This document shows, one piece after another, positions 1-11,688 of a stretch of DNA of 64,000 bases. Origin of the DNA: Rhyzopertha dominica (Eukaryota; Arthropoda; Insecta; Coleoptera; Bostrichidae); NCBI GenBank assembly GCA_025024175.1, contig QCXZ01000086.1:15900245-15964244 (forward strand). The letters run 5' to 3'. The notes under the pieces are model-generated. The model ran no database searches and was not told the DNA's origin. It saw only the letters and a list, made by a program, of their open reading frames with translations. The translations under genes and the position numbers were made by a program. Position 1 is the first letter of the stretch; each line of letters opens with the position of its first letter.

Positions 1-53
1 GTTGAGTTCTTAAGGAACTATGAAAGAAGTGCTATTGCAACTGTTGGTCTACA

Positions 54-790
54 GTGCTAAAAATTGCATATTTCGGTTCATTTTTAGTAGGTGCTGCAAA
101 TCGCTGGTACGACAGATTTGTCAAAAATAATTCAAATAGCACATGGGAAACTATTAAAGAACATTTCATACATGAATTCAGTGATGGTTTACAAGATACG
201 ACATTTGAAGATAAATTTCAGAACCGAGTACAATCAAATAGTGAAAGTCTATTTTTATTATGATTTAATAACTTTGGCATACGACTTTGACCCTGACATG
301 AATGACAATACATTTATTAAGCAATTTGAGAAAGGCATGGCACCTAAATATTGTTTTACTTACAAAATTTCAAAACCAAATAAACTTACCATTAACAACT
401 TGAAAGAAATTGTAGAAAAGTTGAGGACGCAGTAAACAGTACGCAGCCAAATTCAGTAACTAAAAATACGCATGCACAACAAATTCAGAAGCATGAATAT
501 TTTGCAAATCGTGTTCCACAAAAACCTCAACTAGAACAGAGACTTGAGCCACACAAATTTACACGCTACTACAATAATAATTACCACAGAAATTACAATC
601 AACCAAGAAAAATTTTAGACCAAATTACCAAACTTATCGCAACGACTCTCAGGGGCAGTACTCACATGTTAACAATTTCGAAGGTAAAAATAATCTTAAA
701 TTCAATTCCAGAATAAACGATTCGAGCCCTACATGTTTTACTTGTGGAAAATATGGTCATGCAGCTAATACGTGTTGGTATAAAAATCAG
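54..790 (+). pseudogene. gypsy-type gag fragment with zinc knuckle
   Basis: This is a capsid-like Gag fragment of an LTR retrotransposon. The first frame (54-263) contains AANRWYDRFV and WETIKEHFIHEF, in the style of the retrotransposon gag domain. The reading frame then moves by one and continues to 435 (FIKQFEKGMAPKY). A nucleocapsid zinc knuckle of the CX2CX4HX4C type lies at 734-775 in a third frame (C-F-T-C-G-K-Y-G-H-A-A-N-T-C). Gag packages the element RNA in cytoplasmic particles. Each frame change is a lesion, so no intact protein is made. The protease fragment follows in the same orientation, so both come from one element whose left end is outside the window. Confidence 0.75.
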
Positions 791-894
791 AAACCTCGTT
801 ACCCAAAAGCCAACGGGCACCATTAAATCCCCGCCGTGCCCAATTTTCGTATGGGGTTCAAAATTCTCGTAGAAATAATGATGAAACAATTCTC

Positions 895-1227
895 GCAGCC
901 AGGGTCCAAATAGGTGGAAAATCCATTGATGCTTTAGTAGATACGGGTGCAGAAGAAAATGTAATCAGTGAAAATACAGCAAAATTTTTGAATCATTCTC
1001 CTAAAGTTAAATATTTGCGCACAGTGGGAGGTAATAAAATTGAAACGCTAGGATCGGTAACGTTTGACTTAAAATTTGGAGCCATTAGAACGCATTGTAA
1101 TGCTACAGTAATAAAAACTTTACCCTACGAATTGATAATAGGGATGGAATTTCTTCAAAAATGTAAAGCTATAATCGACTTGAGAAAAAAATTATTATTA
1201 CGTAACAGCCGAACACAGAGGCCTTAG
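895..1227 (+). pseudogene. gypsy-type retropepsin fragment
   Basis: An aspartic protease of an LTR retrotransposon, which would cut the Gag-Pol polyprotein. The catalytic D-T-G-A is at 940-951, followed by E-E-N-V-I-S. The C-terminal hallmark IIGMEFLQKC is near 1136-1165, where retropepsins carry the I-I/L-G-x-D/E-F/L motif. The frame is open from before the active site to a stop at 1225-1227. No reverse transcriptase follows, so the element is cut off here. Confidence 0.75.
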
Positions 1228-3855
1228 AACAAAATTATATTTAAATAAATGTAATAAAGTTTTTACAGTTAGATATTTTCCAAACTATTACGCAAGTAAT
1301 AAAACTGCAAGTTCGCGCTGATCAACGCACCGCACTTGGCCGCGACAGGATTCAAACGGATGCAACGTGAAACCGAAGTGTATGACAGCGCAAAAACAAG
1401 GCAAGCAACAGCTAAATAATACAATGTCGACAAAATTACTTAGTTACGAAGTTAAATTCTGCCTATGATAAAATTAACTGAGCTGATATAGTACGTTTAC
1501 AAGAAAACGTGTGCGATTTCCGAATCGTGCAACATTTTTCCTAATAGCTCACTGATATCATGCATCACTCGCAACGGAATGTTGTGCTGTGCCAAGCCGA
1601 CACAGAAAAGTAGTTCTGCTTTTCTTATTTCTTGTGACACTGGTCCTTTGCTTTTAAATAACTTGTCAATCTAAAACTTCTTCTATTTAGTTTGCAATTA
1701 AATCCTCGCAGAGCTACTTAAAAAATATTGGCGTGCAAGAATAAATATTTTTACTCTGAGATTAATAATGACAAATTTTCTTAGACAAATGCAATGCCAC
1801 TAATGTGTATAATATTTTTAACTTATACTTACCTTGGATTTTCCACTACATTGCTTAATTTTCTTTCTGTTTTTCAAATTTAGCTTGATTTTTATTGTCG
1901 CAAGCCTGCCCCTAAAAATCTTCACAAACTTTACAACATGCATTGACTGTAGATGTGTCTTTTGTTAACCACGACGTAGAAAATTGTTTTGTGGGTAGAT
2001 ACTTAGCTCCTTTTGTAAAATTAAAAATACCCCAGCAAAAATCTGAATCAATTCTCAACAGATGGCGCAATAACGCTATAGGACCATTAGATAGAGATTT
2101 GCTACTGACTCTAATAAAACTTCAGTTGTCACAAATCTAGTAAGTTGCCAATGCTATCCTCTCCTAGAGGGTGCTGCTAGAAAGNGAATTTTTGCAATTT
2201 TACTAACAAGTACCGTATTTTAAATTTGTACTAAAGTTGTACCAAATTTTTCTTGTATGTCTCAAAATGTGCTAATTTAGTACGAAAATACAAAAATCAG
2301 TCATACCGGCTGTCATGAATTTCAGCTGGTTGCCGAGTATAAGAGACTAGTTTAAGTTAGCACTTATTACCGAAGTTTTTAATCCTCCAGGAACCGAACA
2401 ATGGCGGCGGCAGCTTCAGTGGAGTCGGGCGTGGGCAACTCAAGACGAATCGCAAAAAAATAGGGCGCCAAGTAGTTCAAAAAAATGTATGTATGATCTG
2501 ATACTAATCCTTAATCTACGCGTTCAATGCGTCAGCGGAGAACTGCTAAGACCGCTAACGATATGCTGAAAACAGAATGGACGGGTACGGATCCCAACGA
2601 GGATTGGGCGACGCAAAAAAAAAAGATCGAAGTAAAACGAATATAATATAATAGCTAAATCCATACCGTAAACTAAATAAATCGAGATTGCATAGTGACA
2701 CGTTAATATCGACAAAGAAACAGAAAACAAGCTTAACTAAGACGCATTCTATTATGAACTCCACACTTTTTTCCACAAAAGTGTATCAATTGACGCTCTT
2801 GCAAGAGGTGATGGGTTTCTGGAGAGGAACCAATTATTATTAAAGCCTTACCATTGCTTATTCCAAAATTAAGGCTCTTCAGGACCCTCACAAATGACGT
2901 ACTACGTATTAATACTAAGCAGTAAACGGTTAATTTTTAATTTATTTAATAAGTGTGGGATAGTTCTCCTCTTTTTCCCCCTCAATACTATAACCGGTTT
3001 AAGCACTAGCTGTTTAATTAAAACGAACACAAAATATGCACAGGAATTACTTTTCCACACAATCAATCTGATATTTTTATCCGCCAACCAAGAAATCGCG
3101 AACTCATACGTGCTGTTAAGTAGCAATAAGGTGCCGTCCACCTGCTGCTACCAGCTGGAATCCGCCTCGAGCACCGAACTACGCCCCACGGCACTCAATC
3201 ACTAGACAATGACGCCGACCCTTCCTGGTGATGTTCAGAGGTAAAGCTGCTGGCAATAATTTACCATAAAGGACGGAAACCACTCGAGGGATCGCTGAAT
3301 AAATGTTTGTCGACGGTGTTGCACGTGCGTCGAAGAAACGACAGGAACACTTGCTTGGAAAACTCCAGAATCTCAAACTATCTTGTATGCACAAAAAAAA
3401 CCGCCTAGAAGATAAACAATGCTCAACAACTACTCTTTACCGGGTCGGACGAAAACGAGAAAAGGTTTATTACCAACTTACCCCCTAATAATGGAGACGT
3501 TTTGTTCTACTAAAGAAGAAAATTCAGACCTTCATCAATACGTGAATCGCTTATCCGTCAAACGACGCAACAGTGGTTGAAGTAACACACTCTACCCTAC
3601 TAACAACAACCCTGGTGACTATGTGCCGAATATCAGTGAAACCGAAAATTCAAACTTCAATGAAGAGCCAAATACTTTAGGCACAATGCCGGCGATTTAC
3701 TTAGCGTGCCGTGATCTCGAACCAAAAGTGTGCTTCACAAGGCAACCTGAGCGCGTTCACGAACTGGAACCCGATAAGATTTTGCGCTGCACAAAAAGCA
3801 GTGATTAACTATCGGTAAAGAAACTTGAATACAATAGACTGATGGAAAGACAACC
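1228..3855 (+). other. unassigned sequence, no convincing gene
   Basis: No domain was recognised on either strand. A GC-richer patch at about 2390-2470 holds a short open frame (2401-2463, starting MAAAASVESG) that could be a leader or first exon, but nothing connects to it. There is an undetermined base at 2185. Open frames at 1943-2140, 3303-3488 and 3623-3808 show no motif I know. Confidence 0.4.
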
Positions 3856-3857
3856 TA

Positions 3858-4183
3858 TAGTCTGTAAAATCGACTCCTAGGGCCAGGAGGTAGTCCGGGG
3901 TGATACCAGAGGTACCGCCCTAATCTTAGTAGTTGATATCAAGCGGCAAATCTGGTACTGCTACCAGTAAGTAACAAGAAGAATCGGTGTGAATTTGTGT
4001 GCCGCTCGCAACTCATTGAAATTTGTACAGACAGATGGGTGGACCAAGCAGGTAAGCAAAAATAGCCCTTAATCCAAATGATTAGAAGAGTTTAAATTGT
4101 ATGAAGCACTTTGGAAACAAACATTCCAACATTCCGTATACTGCAGTTCTCAACATGTATATCAAAGTTTTTGTAATTTCTCT
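3858..4183 (+). repeat. left terminal inverted repeat
   Basis: Matches the reverse complement of 6193-6522. The outer part is near identical, and small differences begin near 4056 (a 2-base indel) and increase inward. Long inverted repeats of this size are much larger than the 20-40 bases of classical mariner. Confidence 0.9.
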
Positions 4184-4663
4184 TAAATTCTGATTTGAGC
4201 ATAGTTTTTATTTTATCTCGTCTAAAATGTTTAAATGTGAATGTCAGTCCCAGGTTCAATCGGCAATAGTACAATCAACATCAAACTTTAACCAAGCTAT
4301 TCATGGTCTAATAAGTACTTTNAGCGATTTTTGATTTTTCTATTTTTGGCGCGCTAGAATCTTCATGCCGTCCGGCGCCATAGACATAATATCGGCTAGA
4401 TGCCTTTTTGACTGTCCGTCTTGAATTGCATCCGAATTAGGCATTACATTTCGAGATAGTTTCAGTTTGCGAGTTAATCCTGTTTCTTAAAATTATTGAT
4501 TACAATAACATCAACAGTTTCCGAGAAAATAACAATTATCCAGAGTACCTGGGCAACTAATTTATACCTGTTTAAGACGGTAGCACTTTTAGACAGAAAG
4601 CGCTTTCTCTTGCATTTAGAACAGATTGAATTTTCGTTAGTGTTAGTCGTGTTATTGTAAAAT

Positions 4664-6082
4664 ATGGAAGTGACTTTCGAAAAGCAAGAGCCCCTGTATA
4701 AACAATTAAAAGACTGTTGTCGTAATATGGTGTTAAAAGTGCACGATTTTTTTTCAAATGAAAAACGTTGTATTGAAGCTTCTGGTGCAATTCCTGTTGA
4801 CTTTAAAAAAGTGCAAGAAAGAACTGCTGTAGCATGTGGCATTAGTGTTACATCCGTGCAAAATTATTTGCGTCTTCAACGAAATACTGGTAAGTTTTTT
4901 GTAGGCGGTTTAGAATAATTAGTAATAATATATTTTTCCTTAGGATCTGTAAATAAACCGGCCTTACAACGAAAAGCTCCTTTAACTAAAGACTTACCGC
5001 CAGAAATTAAAGAGCAAATACGGTCCGAAATCTATTCGCTCTATGAAAAAAAAGAATATGTAACTTTACAATTACTCGCTAAAACCTTAAAAGACAAAAA
5101 AATTTTGGAACTTAGTCTTCCATCTTTAAGTAAAATAATAAAATCTTTGGGCTTCCGTTACAAAAAAACGCAAAACAGAAAATGTTTGTGTGAAATGTCT
5201 CACATTGTTTCTAAACGCCACGAGTTTCTTCGAAACTATATAAAAAATTTAAAAAGTGAGTCCCCAAAACCGTTTGTCTTTTTAGATGAGACTTGGATAT
5301 TTAATAAAGGTGGAGAAAAGAGATCTTGGCAAGACAACAGTGTGCGTTGCTACCAACAACCAACGAAATGTGGAAGTGGAAAACGTTACATTATTGTGCA
5401 TGCGGGGGGCAAGATGGGTTTTATACCGGAAGCAGGACAGTGTTTCGCAAGCGGCAAGAAGTCAGACGACTACCACGAAAACATGAACGCCGTTTTCTTC
5501 GAGAAATGGTTTGAGGAGTCTATTTTAAAAAAACTTGAAGAGCCATCTATTATAATATTGGACAATGCCTCATATCATAGCCGCAGAAAAAACCCCCAGC
5601 CAACTGGTTCATGGCTAAAAAATGATATTATCAGATGGCTTAATGAACACCACGTTCACATACCTGCAGATATCTATTTAAAATCCGACTTACTGAAATT
5701 GGCCAAAGAAAGTGGCCAAACCGAAAAATGTTTGTATTATGTTGACGAATTAGCTCATCAATATGGGCATGAAATATTAAGGCTACCCCCATATCATTGT
5801 CATTTCCATCCTATTGAGCTGATATNGGGAGTAGCCAAAAACTATTTCGACAAAAACATTGCGAAGTTAGGCTCGAAAGAAGAGGATGTATTAAAAATGT
5901 GGGAAGAAGCTTTGGACCAAATTCCAAGTGAAAAATGGGTGTCGTTCGTGGAACACACAGAAAAAATTATTATTAATTCGTCAGAACAAGAAAAAATTAT
6001 TGATGAAATTAGGCCTCTGATTTTTACTGTAAACACAGAGGATAGTGAGGACGAAGATTCGGACTCCTTCGAGGATTTTTAA
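4664..6082 (+). CDS. DDE transposase, two exons (4664-4889, 4944-6082), wide D-to-E spacing
   Basis: Transposase of the enclosing element; it would bind the inverted repeats and cut and join DNA in the nucleus. A 54-base intron (4890-4943) has GT and TTAG ends, and splicing joins the frames to give 454 residues. Exon 1 holds a helix-turn-helix-like stretch (VACGISVTSVQNYLRL). The DDE_3-type catalytic domain shows FLDETWIF (D190, base 5285), IILDNASYHS (D282, base 5561) and CHFHPIE (E367, base 5816). There are 84 residues between the second D and the E, against 34-41 in most Tc1/mariner proteins. I recall a described family with about 82 residues (Sailor, DD82E) and would compare it there first. 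The start was chosen as the first ATG before the helix-turn-helix. One codon at 5825-5827 contains an undetermined base. The tail is acidic. Confidence 0.85.
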
Positions 6083-6192
6083 ATTTTTATTTTGTATATA
6101 TTTTTGTATTTTTGTATATATTTAATAAAATCTGTATATTCTAGAGGATTTAATTTTTGTTTTAATTTTAATTTCTTATAATTGTTCCGTAC

Positions 6193-6522
6193 GAGAAATT
6201 ACAAAAACTTTGATAAACATTTTGAGAACTGCAGTTTAGGGGACGTTAGACTTATGTCTGTTTCCAAAATGCTTCATACAATTTAAACTCCTATAATCAT
6301 TTGGGTTAAGGGCTATTTTTGCTTATACCTGCTTGGTCCACCCATCTGTCTGTACAAATTTCAATGAGTTGCGAGCGGCACACAAATTCACACCGATTCT
6401 TCTTGTTACTTACTGGTAGCAGTACCAGATTTGCCGCTTGATATCAACTACTAAGATTAGGGCGGTACCTCTGGTATCACCCCGGACTACCTCCTGGCCC
6501 TAGGAGTCGATTTTACAGACTA
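6193..6522 (-). repeat. right terminal inverted repeat
   Basis: Partner of 3858-4183; it ends in CAGACTA just before the flanking TA at 6523-6524. Confidence 0.9.
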
Positions 6523-6524
6523 TA

Positions 6525-6864
6525 CATTAGTTTTCTAACTAATGTAACACACTATAAATTTGAGTGCATTGTGTTTTTTATTTTTTTCCTCCGATGGTAT
6601 GGGAGTAGCACTTTTAAATCGATATTCCAAAATTAAGTTCTTCTGGATCATACTGGAGCAAGTCAGGATTGCCTGCAAAGAATACATTGCGTTAATAGTC
6701 TTGCACTTACACATTTTTTATGTAGAATTATGGTTAGATAATAGAAATAGACATTTCGGCACTTTTCTGCGGGGTGGTATACCTCAGTGTATTTGATTTA
6801 TCACTGCTTTGCGCTTCAGTTTACAAATATTTTCAATTAGAGTCTATCTTAGGTTACATTGGAA
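6525..6864. other. unassigned flank of the transposon
   Basis: Nothing recognised. An open frame on the plus strand at 6560-6796 has no motif and looks accidental. Confidence 0.3.
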
Positions 6865-7200
6865 ACAAACAGCAACTTTTTTGTTTGAAATCTCTCTATC
6901 ATGAGTTCCGCTGAAAGCTTCTCCTTGCTTCTTTTTTCTCCATCTCCTACTACTCCTGCAGCGAATTCACTAAACACTTTTACAAGACTAGAGCCATTGT
7001 CCGTTACGGCGGTATTTGCATAGGCCTTATTCGAAACTTTAAATTGATATTTTCAAGCATTTCTCACATGTTCTTGTGGTCGTGAATCCCACAAAACCTT
7101 TTGCAACCAATGCTACCGACTCCAAGTTCTTTGAATCAATCCAGTGACACCTGTAAAACTGCTTCGTTGACCAGATATTCGCTGTAGCACAAACATAATC
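6865..7200 (-). pseudogene. hAT transposase fragment
   Basis: On the minus strand this reads ATANIWSTKQFYRCHWIDSK, the hAT catalytic-core signature around A-D/N-x-W-S followed by H-W-I-D. Further on it reads AVTDNGSSLVKVFSEF, the second conserved block with its catalytic D. In-frame stops interrupt the stretch between the two blocks. The first catalytic D is replaced by N in what can be read. It abuts a BEL/Pao fragment at about 7280, so one inserted into or recombined with the other. Confidence 0.65.
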
Positions 7201-7282
7201 TTTTCGAGGTTATCGACCACCGACTCGTAATAGTCCATCTTTGTCAATTCTTATGTCGTTGATTTTAAACAAGTTTGAGTGA

Positions 7283-7735
7283 TTTTTTATCCACAACAAA
7301 AATATTTCGTTGGTACTGAATGGTTCCAATCAAATTTTAGTAGCCACAACTTTTGCATTATTAATTTTGCCAAAACAGTTACAGGGCCAAATAGTCTTAA
7401 TGTACCAAATATTTGTGATATTGTTGATAAAACGCTACGCTTGGTAACCCTTTGTTCTTGAGGTAATTGAATTGAGCACCTTAATTTATCAGACTGTAAA
7501 TCCCCCAACAGACCCAAGGTCTTAGTTGGCGAGTTTGTTTTGTCTAACGCTACAAAGTGATCTAAACGATCTGATTTGTAATTTTATTTCCATTTTCAAA
7601 GTTTAAATTGACCTAATAATAGCAATGATTTAAAGTTTTGATAATAGGTTATAGAATCAGTACCTGTCAAAAGAAGGTCTACGTAGAAATCTTTACGGGC
7701 AATATTGCATTCACTCGGAAATTCGTATTCATGTC
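7283..7735 (-). pseudogene. BEL/Pao reverse transcriptase fragment
   Basis: Minus-strand sequence typical of BEL/Pao polymerases. ARKDFYVDLLLTGTD corresponds to the F-Y-V-D-D-L-L-T-G catalytic motif, with the second D changed to L. The tail TKRSVLSTISQIFGTLRLFG is the standard block after the fingers/palm. Stops and small frame changes separate the blocks near 7590. It is inactive. Confidence 0.75.
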
Positions 7736-8055
7736 GTTCGGCCAGTTCTGTACCGCACCGTCCGCACGCCGCTAACATCTTTTTCAGCATACGGCATCCA
7801 CACTCGGGTTCTGTTCCCTGGAGTGCCAATCTCCACTGTAGCAGCTGTGGTGTGTGTGCTAAGGGGGTTAGTGCGCAGCAATCTGAGGAGCATACCACAG
7901 TATAACAAAAAACTGGCGCCCGAGAAACCGTTTTGACGCCGTACCGTATCGTATCGCTCATTACGTAACCCTCCGTCCGTCCGCTCTCCGCTCCGAAGGC
8001 CCGTTCCGTCGCTCAACGAAAAAGGCGTCACAAACTATAAACGCCTGAATGATTT
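7736..8055. other. GC-rich segment with a primer-binding-site-like motif
   Basis: This stretch is clearly richer in GC than its surroundings. At 7914-7930 on the plus strand it contains TGGCGCCCGAGAAACCG, close to the tRNA-Lys-type primer-binding site that follows a 5' LTR. A piece of LTR and leader is a possible reading, but I could not find matching LTR ends. No convincing protein is encoded. Confidence 0.3.
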
Positions 8056-9019
8056 GAAACTGAAATTGGGTCTTTATACTAAAAGATGGTTCCGCCAGCG
8101 ATGCTTTCATCCCACATAAACATTATAGCTTTGCTTCTGTCACATTCATTTACACAGAAATTGTAGCTGCCGTTTATAAAACATGTCCGAATGTACCAAC
8201 GTTGCAACAAATAGTACTTGCTGCAGGTCTATGCAGATTGTACTTTCAGTACTGTCTGGAAGTTGGGAATCCACCACATTTTGTTTTAATACTGTCATTG
8301 CTTTCTCAGCCTTTCTCTCATTTCGTTTATTTTGCATTCTAACTTATCGCCGTAGTGACAAGTATCTGAACGTGGAAGTCTAAACGAAAGCCTTGGGAAC
8401 TCCTGTTTAAATACATGGGCATAAAATTTGTGTGTAACCTGGGTGTTTGGATATTCAGATTTAAAAACTATGAAAAGTCGGTGAATATTGATATCAGGAC
8501 TTTACGGTGTTCCTATGTGAATTTTTTTAGTTTTGAAAATTTCCCTCTTTTTTTCCCGTTTGACCAAAGTTTCAACTTGACTTTTGCTAATTCCAAATAT
8601 ATCAAAAATGTTTGCCTGCACCTTTACCATTAGGAACTTGGAAAACTGCAGATGCCTCACGTCTACTGCTACTTGGATCCGCGTACGTTCCATGTCTACG
8701 TCGCTGGACACCTATCACGTCAATTAGTCTCATTAGATAAGTTTTTTGCATCAACTCGCCCACATAATAAAACCAGCTAAAGAGGTCCAACTTCAGGTTT
8801 TCAGTGAGTTTATTGCAGCTATATTTACACTTACAAATTACCTAAAATAGCAAATATGAAAAATTACAAGAAATACATATTTCTAACTCACTTCTGCTCG
8901 AGGGAGCCTTTTTGCTGGTTTATTTTGCCAGAGCTGCTTTTATAACTATTTCCATTGATGCGTTCTTTTTTCTGCTCAAGCAGTAGTAGACGGTAGATCT
9001 CTTCTTCAGTATTTTTCAT
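8056..9019 (-). pseudogene. family G copy A (transposase-like, two exons)
   Basis: First of four copies in this window of an insect repeat-gene family whose best-known motif is D-G-x-G-G-Q-N-K. Exon 1 starts at 9019 (MKNTEEEIYRLLLLEQ). A 50-base intron (8842-8891) precedes an exon that begins with a cysteine knuckle, C-K-C-K-Y-S-C, then HGTYADPSSSRRE, GISKSQVETLV, PRSDTC (about 8370), CIDLQQVLF and the W-D-E-S-I-A-G block near 8090. The two exons are out of phase by one base, and stops occur further on, so the copy is dead. The C-terminal G-G-Q-N-K part is missing. I infer a DDE-like transposase from the recurrence of copies and the repeats upstream; the superfamily is not certain. Confidence 0.6.
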
Positions 9020-9054
9020 TTTGCTAAGAAAAACCTGTTTACACCATACAGTAC

Positions 9055-9268
9055 ATGGCACTTATAGCTGATTATTTTAGAAAGTTTTCCAGAATATACC
9101 CTGTGCAACATTTGCTATAAAAATCTATAACGACCAATATGGTGTTTGGCACATAACCCGTTTTAGGGTACAACCGCGCNGGCACATAGAATATGTTTGG
9201 GTATAAAACCAAGAAAAAAGTCTACTGGCACATAGCCGACTTATCTGTTCCACTCTTCAATTAGTACT
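9055..9268 (-). repeat. short repeat array upstream of family G copy A
   Basis: Four imperfect copies of TGGCACATAG (plus-strand reading) lie at 9055-9073, 9145-9160, 9181-9192 and 9225-9240, just before the coding start of copy A. The sequence CACTCTTCAATTA at 9253-9265 also occurs beyond the equivalent array of copy B (51128-51140), so it may mark the element end. Confidence 0.6.
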
Positions 9269-9689
9269 TCTGTAAAAAGCGTCCGACTTTGCTGCCCAAA
9301 TATGCGGGGAAAGTAATATATTTGAAATATAATTATCGTATAAATTCTGCTTCAGCGGACATAAATAAGTTCAATATAAAAAAATCTTCAACTTCCGAAC
9401 AAACTAAAAGCTGGATGCCAAATAAACACTCTAAATATTAACCTATCAAGGAACTGCTACCTTTAGTGATTGGATTTTTCGAAACCAGGCCTGTGCCAAG
9501 TGGAATCTACAACCTAAATAATAGACTCAGGCCATGCCGCTTTACAACTGGAATGAATAGCTTAATTTTTCGGTTATGGCGGGTTTTCTTGTTCCTTTTT
9601 TCAAATAATAGCTTTGTTTTTGTATTTGACGTTGCGGCCGTTCTTTTCGGCCTTTTTCAAAAATTCTTTATTTTCGATGGAGGTTCTCT

Positions 9690-10025
9690 TTACATTGATC
9701 TGTTTGCAAAGATGTATATGATCTGTCTGTATCTTCTGATATTGTTTGCCTGTTGTGTTTCGTTATGTTCGTTGGAATGCATAGCTTTCTCGAAATCTAC
9801 TACAACTTGTTTTGGCTTAAGTACGAAATTATATTTTCTGCAATTTTTTATAACGACATTAAATAAATTGCTATGCGTCACAAAATTTTTGTTTGGCAAA
9901 ACGGTGAAAACTAACGGTACATAATAAACATTTTTAAATGTTCGAAATATTTAGCACAATAATTAAAGGTGCCATCCATAAATACAGTATCATCGGTGCA
10001 TAAAAAGTGTAATTTGCAAACGTGG
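9690..10025 (-). pseudogene. MULE transposase core fragment
   Basis: Minus-strand reading FMDGTFNYCAKYF, then LMPNKNFVTHSNLFNVVIKN and KQVVVDFEKAMHSN. These are the D-G-T-F and D-F-E blocks of Mutator-like (MULE) transposases. Frames change near 9900. It lies head to head with the matching N-terminal part on the plus strand from 10082, so an inversion has separated the two halves of one gene. Confidence 0.75.
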
Positions 10026-10081
10026 AAACACAACAATTTCTAAATCCAGTACTTGCTTCTGTAATCTTTTAGTACTTTTAA

Positions 10082-10540
10082 ATGGAAGGTGAATTTATTT
10101 TAAGTGAAAGAGGAAGATCTCTTCTTCTTTTTAATAATTATACATATCTAAAAGCTCATGTTTTTCAATGTGACAAAACAAGATGGAGATGTGTGCTTAA
10201 GCGATGTCCAGCTAAAGTTTTTACTTGTAGTAAAAATATGCGTATAATTCAAAGTATATTCATTCATACTCATTGCCAATACCCTAATCTGGAAAGACAT
10301 GTCATCCGGAACCAAATAAAAAGAAAAAGCTACTGAAAGCATCTGCGAAAAACCTGCAAAGCTGATTTATTCAGAAATAAATGCCAATCCCAATCACAGT
10401 TCCGACTTGTCTTCAAAAGATATTAATTGCATCAGAAAAGCCATCTACTGTTCCCGGCGTAAAGTTTTATCTGCCTCGCCAAAAAATTTAAGTTGTTCAG
10501 TGCCTAAAAATGAATCTTGTAACAAATAAAGATGAACCAT
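10082..10540 (+). pseudogene. MULE N-terminal part with FLYWCH zinc finger
   Basis: Starts MEGEFILSERGRSLLLFNNY and shows the FLYWCH finger: W-R-C (about 10184), K-R-C-P-A-K and a closing H-x-H. The frame breaks at about 10336, then continues with ATESICEKPAKLIYSEINAN and a CSRRKVLSASP block known from FLYWCH-type MULEs of insects. The catalytic half is on the opposite strand to the left. Confidence 0.7.
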
Positions 10541-11688
10541 TTTTAATGGAGGAGATGCCGATGGGACTCAGGTAAACTTGAAAAATGCATGAGTCAATCA
10601 TAGTTCACTGTATGCTTTTGCCAATTCGCGCAACGCTTAGTAGTGGTAGTAAAAGACTGTACAGATTAAGTAATTAGTAGCACCGTCCGTGCGGCAGTGG
10701 GGAAATAGGTCGATAAGGTGTAATAGTCGTGAGGGAGTACTGCCAATACCTGTACTATTCTCAATTAATTTTTCTTAAAGTATGGCGCTAATACATTTGA
10801 AATGACGTATGGCAGTTTTTTAGAAGATTAGGTATACCATTGCACCCATTCCACACTTGAAAAAGTACACGACAGAAGTTCTATCAAGCCAGTGACAGAT
10901 TTGAAGGAACCCTATTATCCATTATTTACTTTTTTATGTACAAGCTGAAGCTGGTTTTCTTAAATTTTAATTCGATATTGCTGTTGATGGTGGGCAGGTT
11001 TTGCAAGTTGAGCAAGAGAATTTCCCTCTAATAATTTTGACCTCTTAATTGCAGCAAATGCAAACACATATATTGTTAGGTATCTAGTGGACATACTTTA
11101 TATCGTGACCATTTTGATCTTTCTCGTGTAGAAGTTTGAAGAAGAGTGCCTGCTGCTAGGAATATAAGATTAAATGCGCCCCATAATGCATTTTTATTAA
11201 AAACTAAAGCTACGTATCTTCAAATCTGTGATGTCTGCAAGCAGTCAGGGTGGTACGCAAAGAATAACTCCACTTAAGGGGCAGCGTTTTTATTATTGTT
11301 CTGCAGTGCTGTATACAGTAACTCAACCGTGATGCCTGATACCATATCTGATAATGAATACGGAATCAATCCCCTTACGAAACATGCCGTACATGCGTAG
11401 TTGACATATGATCTTCATTTGCGGTATTACTACCAACCTAACATATCTAATTTTACAAATATCCTACAAAATCAATTTAAAATTACAACACATAACCTTA
11501 CGCTTAACCGCAAGCCGCGTAGCTAACTAATGTGAAGTTCATAAACACTTTTGACTTGGCTGAGTGATCAAGCAGTAAAAGGGGGAGGGCCTCTTAATAC
11601 GAGCTTGTAAAATGTACGGTACACATTTTTAGATAAGTGGAAAAGTAGTGCCGTTAGAAATGAGTTTTTAAGTAATATTCTGCGAAAC
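10541..11688. other. unassigned sequence
   Basis: No motif, repeat or coding stretch was recognised. The left end may be a further degraded part of the MULE. Confidence 0.3.

Larger units (their letters stand above)
3858..6522 (+). mobile_element. complete DNA transposon with long inverted repeats (IS630/Tc1-mariner-like)
   Basis: A 2.67-kb element bounded by inverted repeats of about 330 bases, starting TAGTCTGTAAAATCG and flanked by TA on both sides (3856-3857 and 6523-6524), the target duplication expected for this superfamily. It carries one spliced transposase gene with no stop or frame break, and a polyadenylation-like AATAAA at about 6123. The outermost 200 or so bases of the two repeats are almost identical, which points to fairly recent activity or gene conversion between the ends. 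Undetermined bases lie at 4322 and 5826. Confidence 0.9.

Noticed and set aside
7596..7961. Minus-strand frame of 121 codons considered as one protein
   Set aside because: Only the C-terminal half is BEL/Pao; the N-terminal half crosses into an unrelated GC-rich segment.
9466..9924. Long plus-strand open frame of 152 codons
   Set aside because: It lies antisense to recognisable MULE sequence and has no motif; it is a shadow frame.
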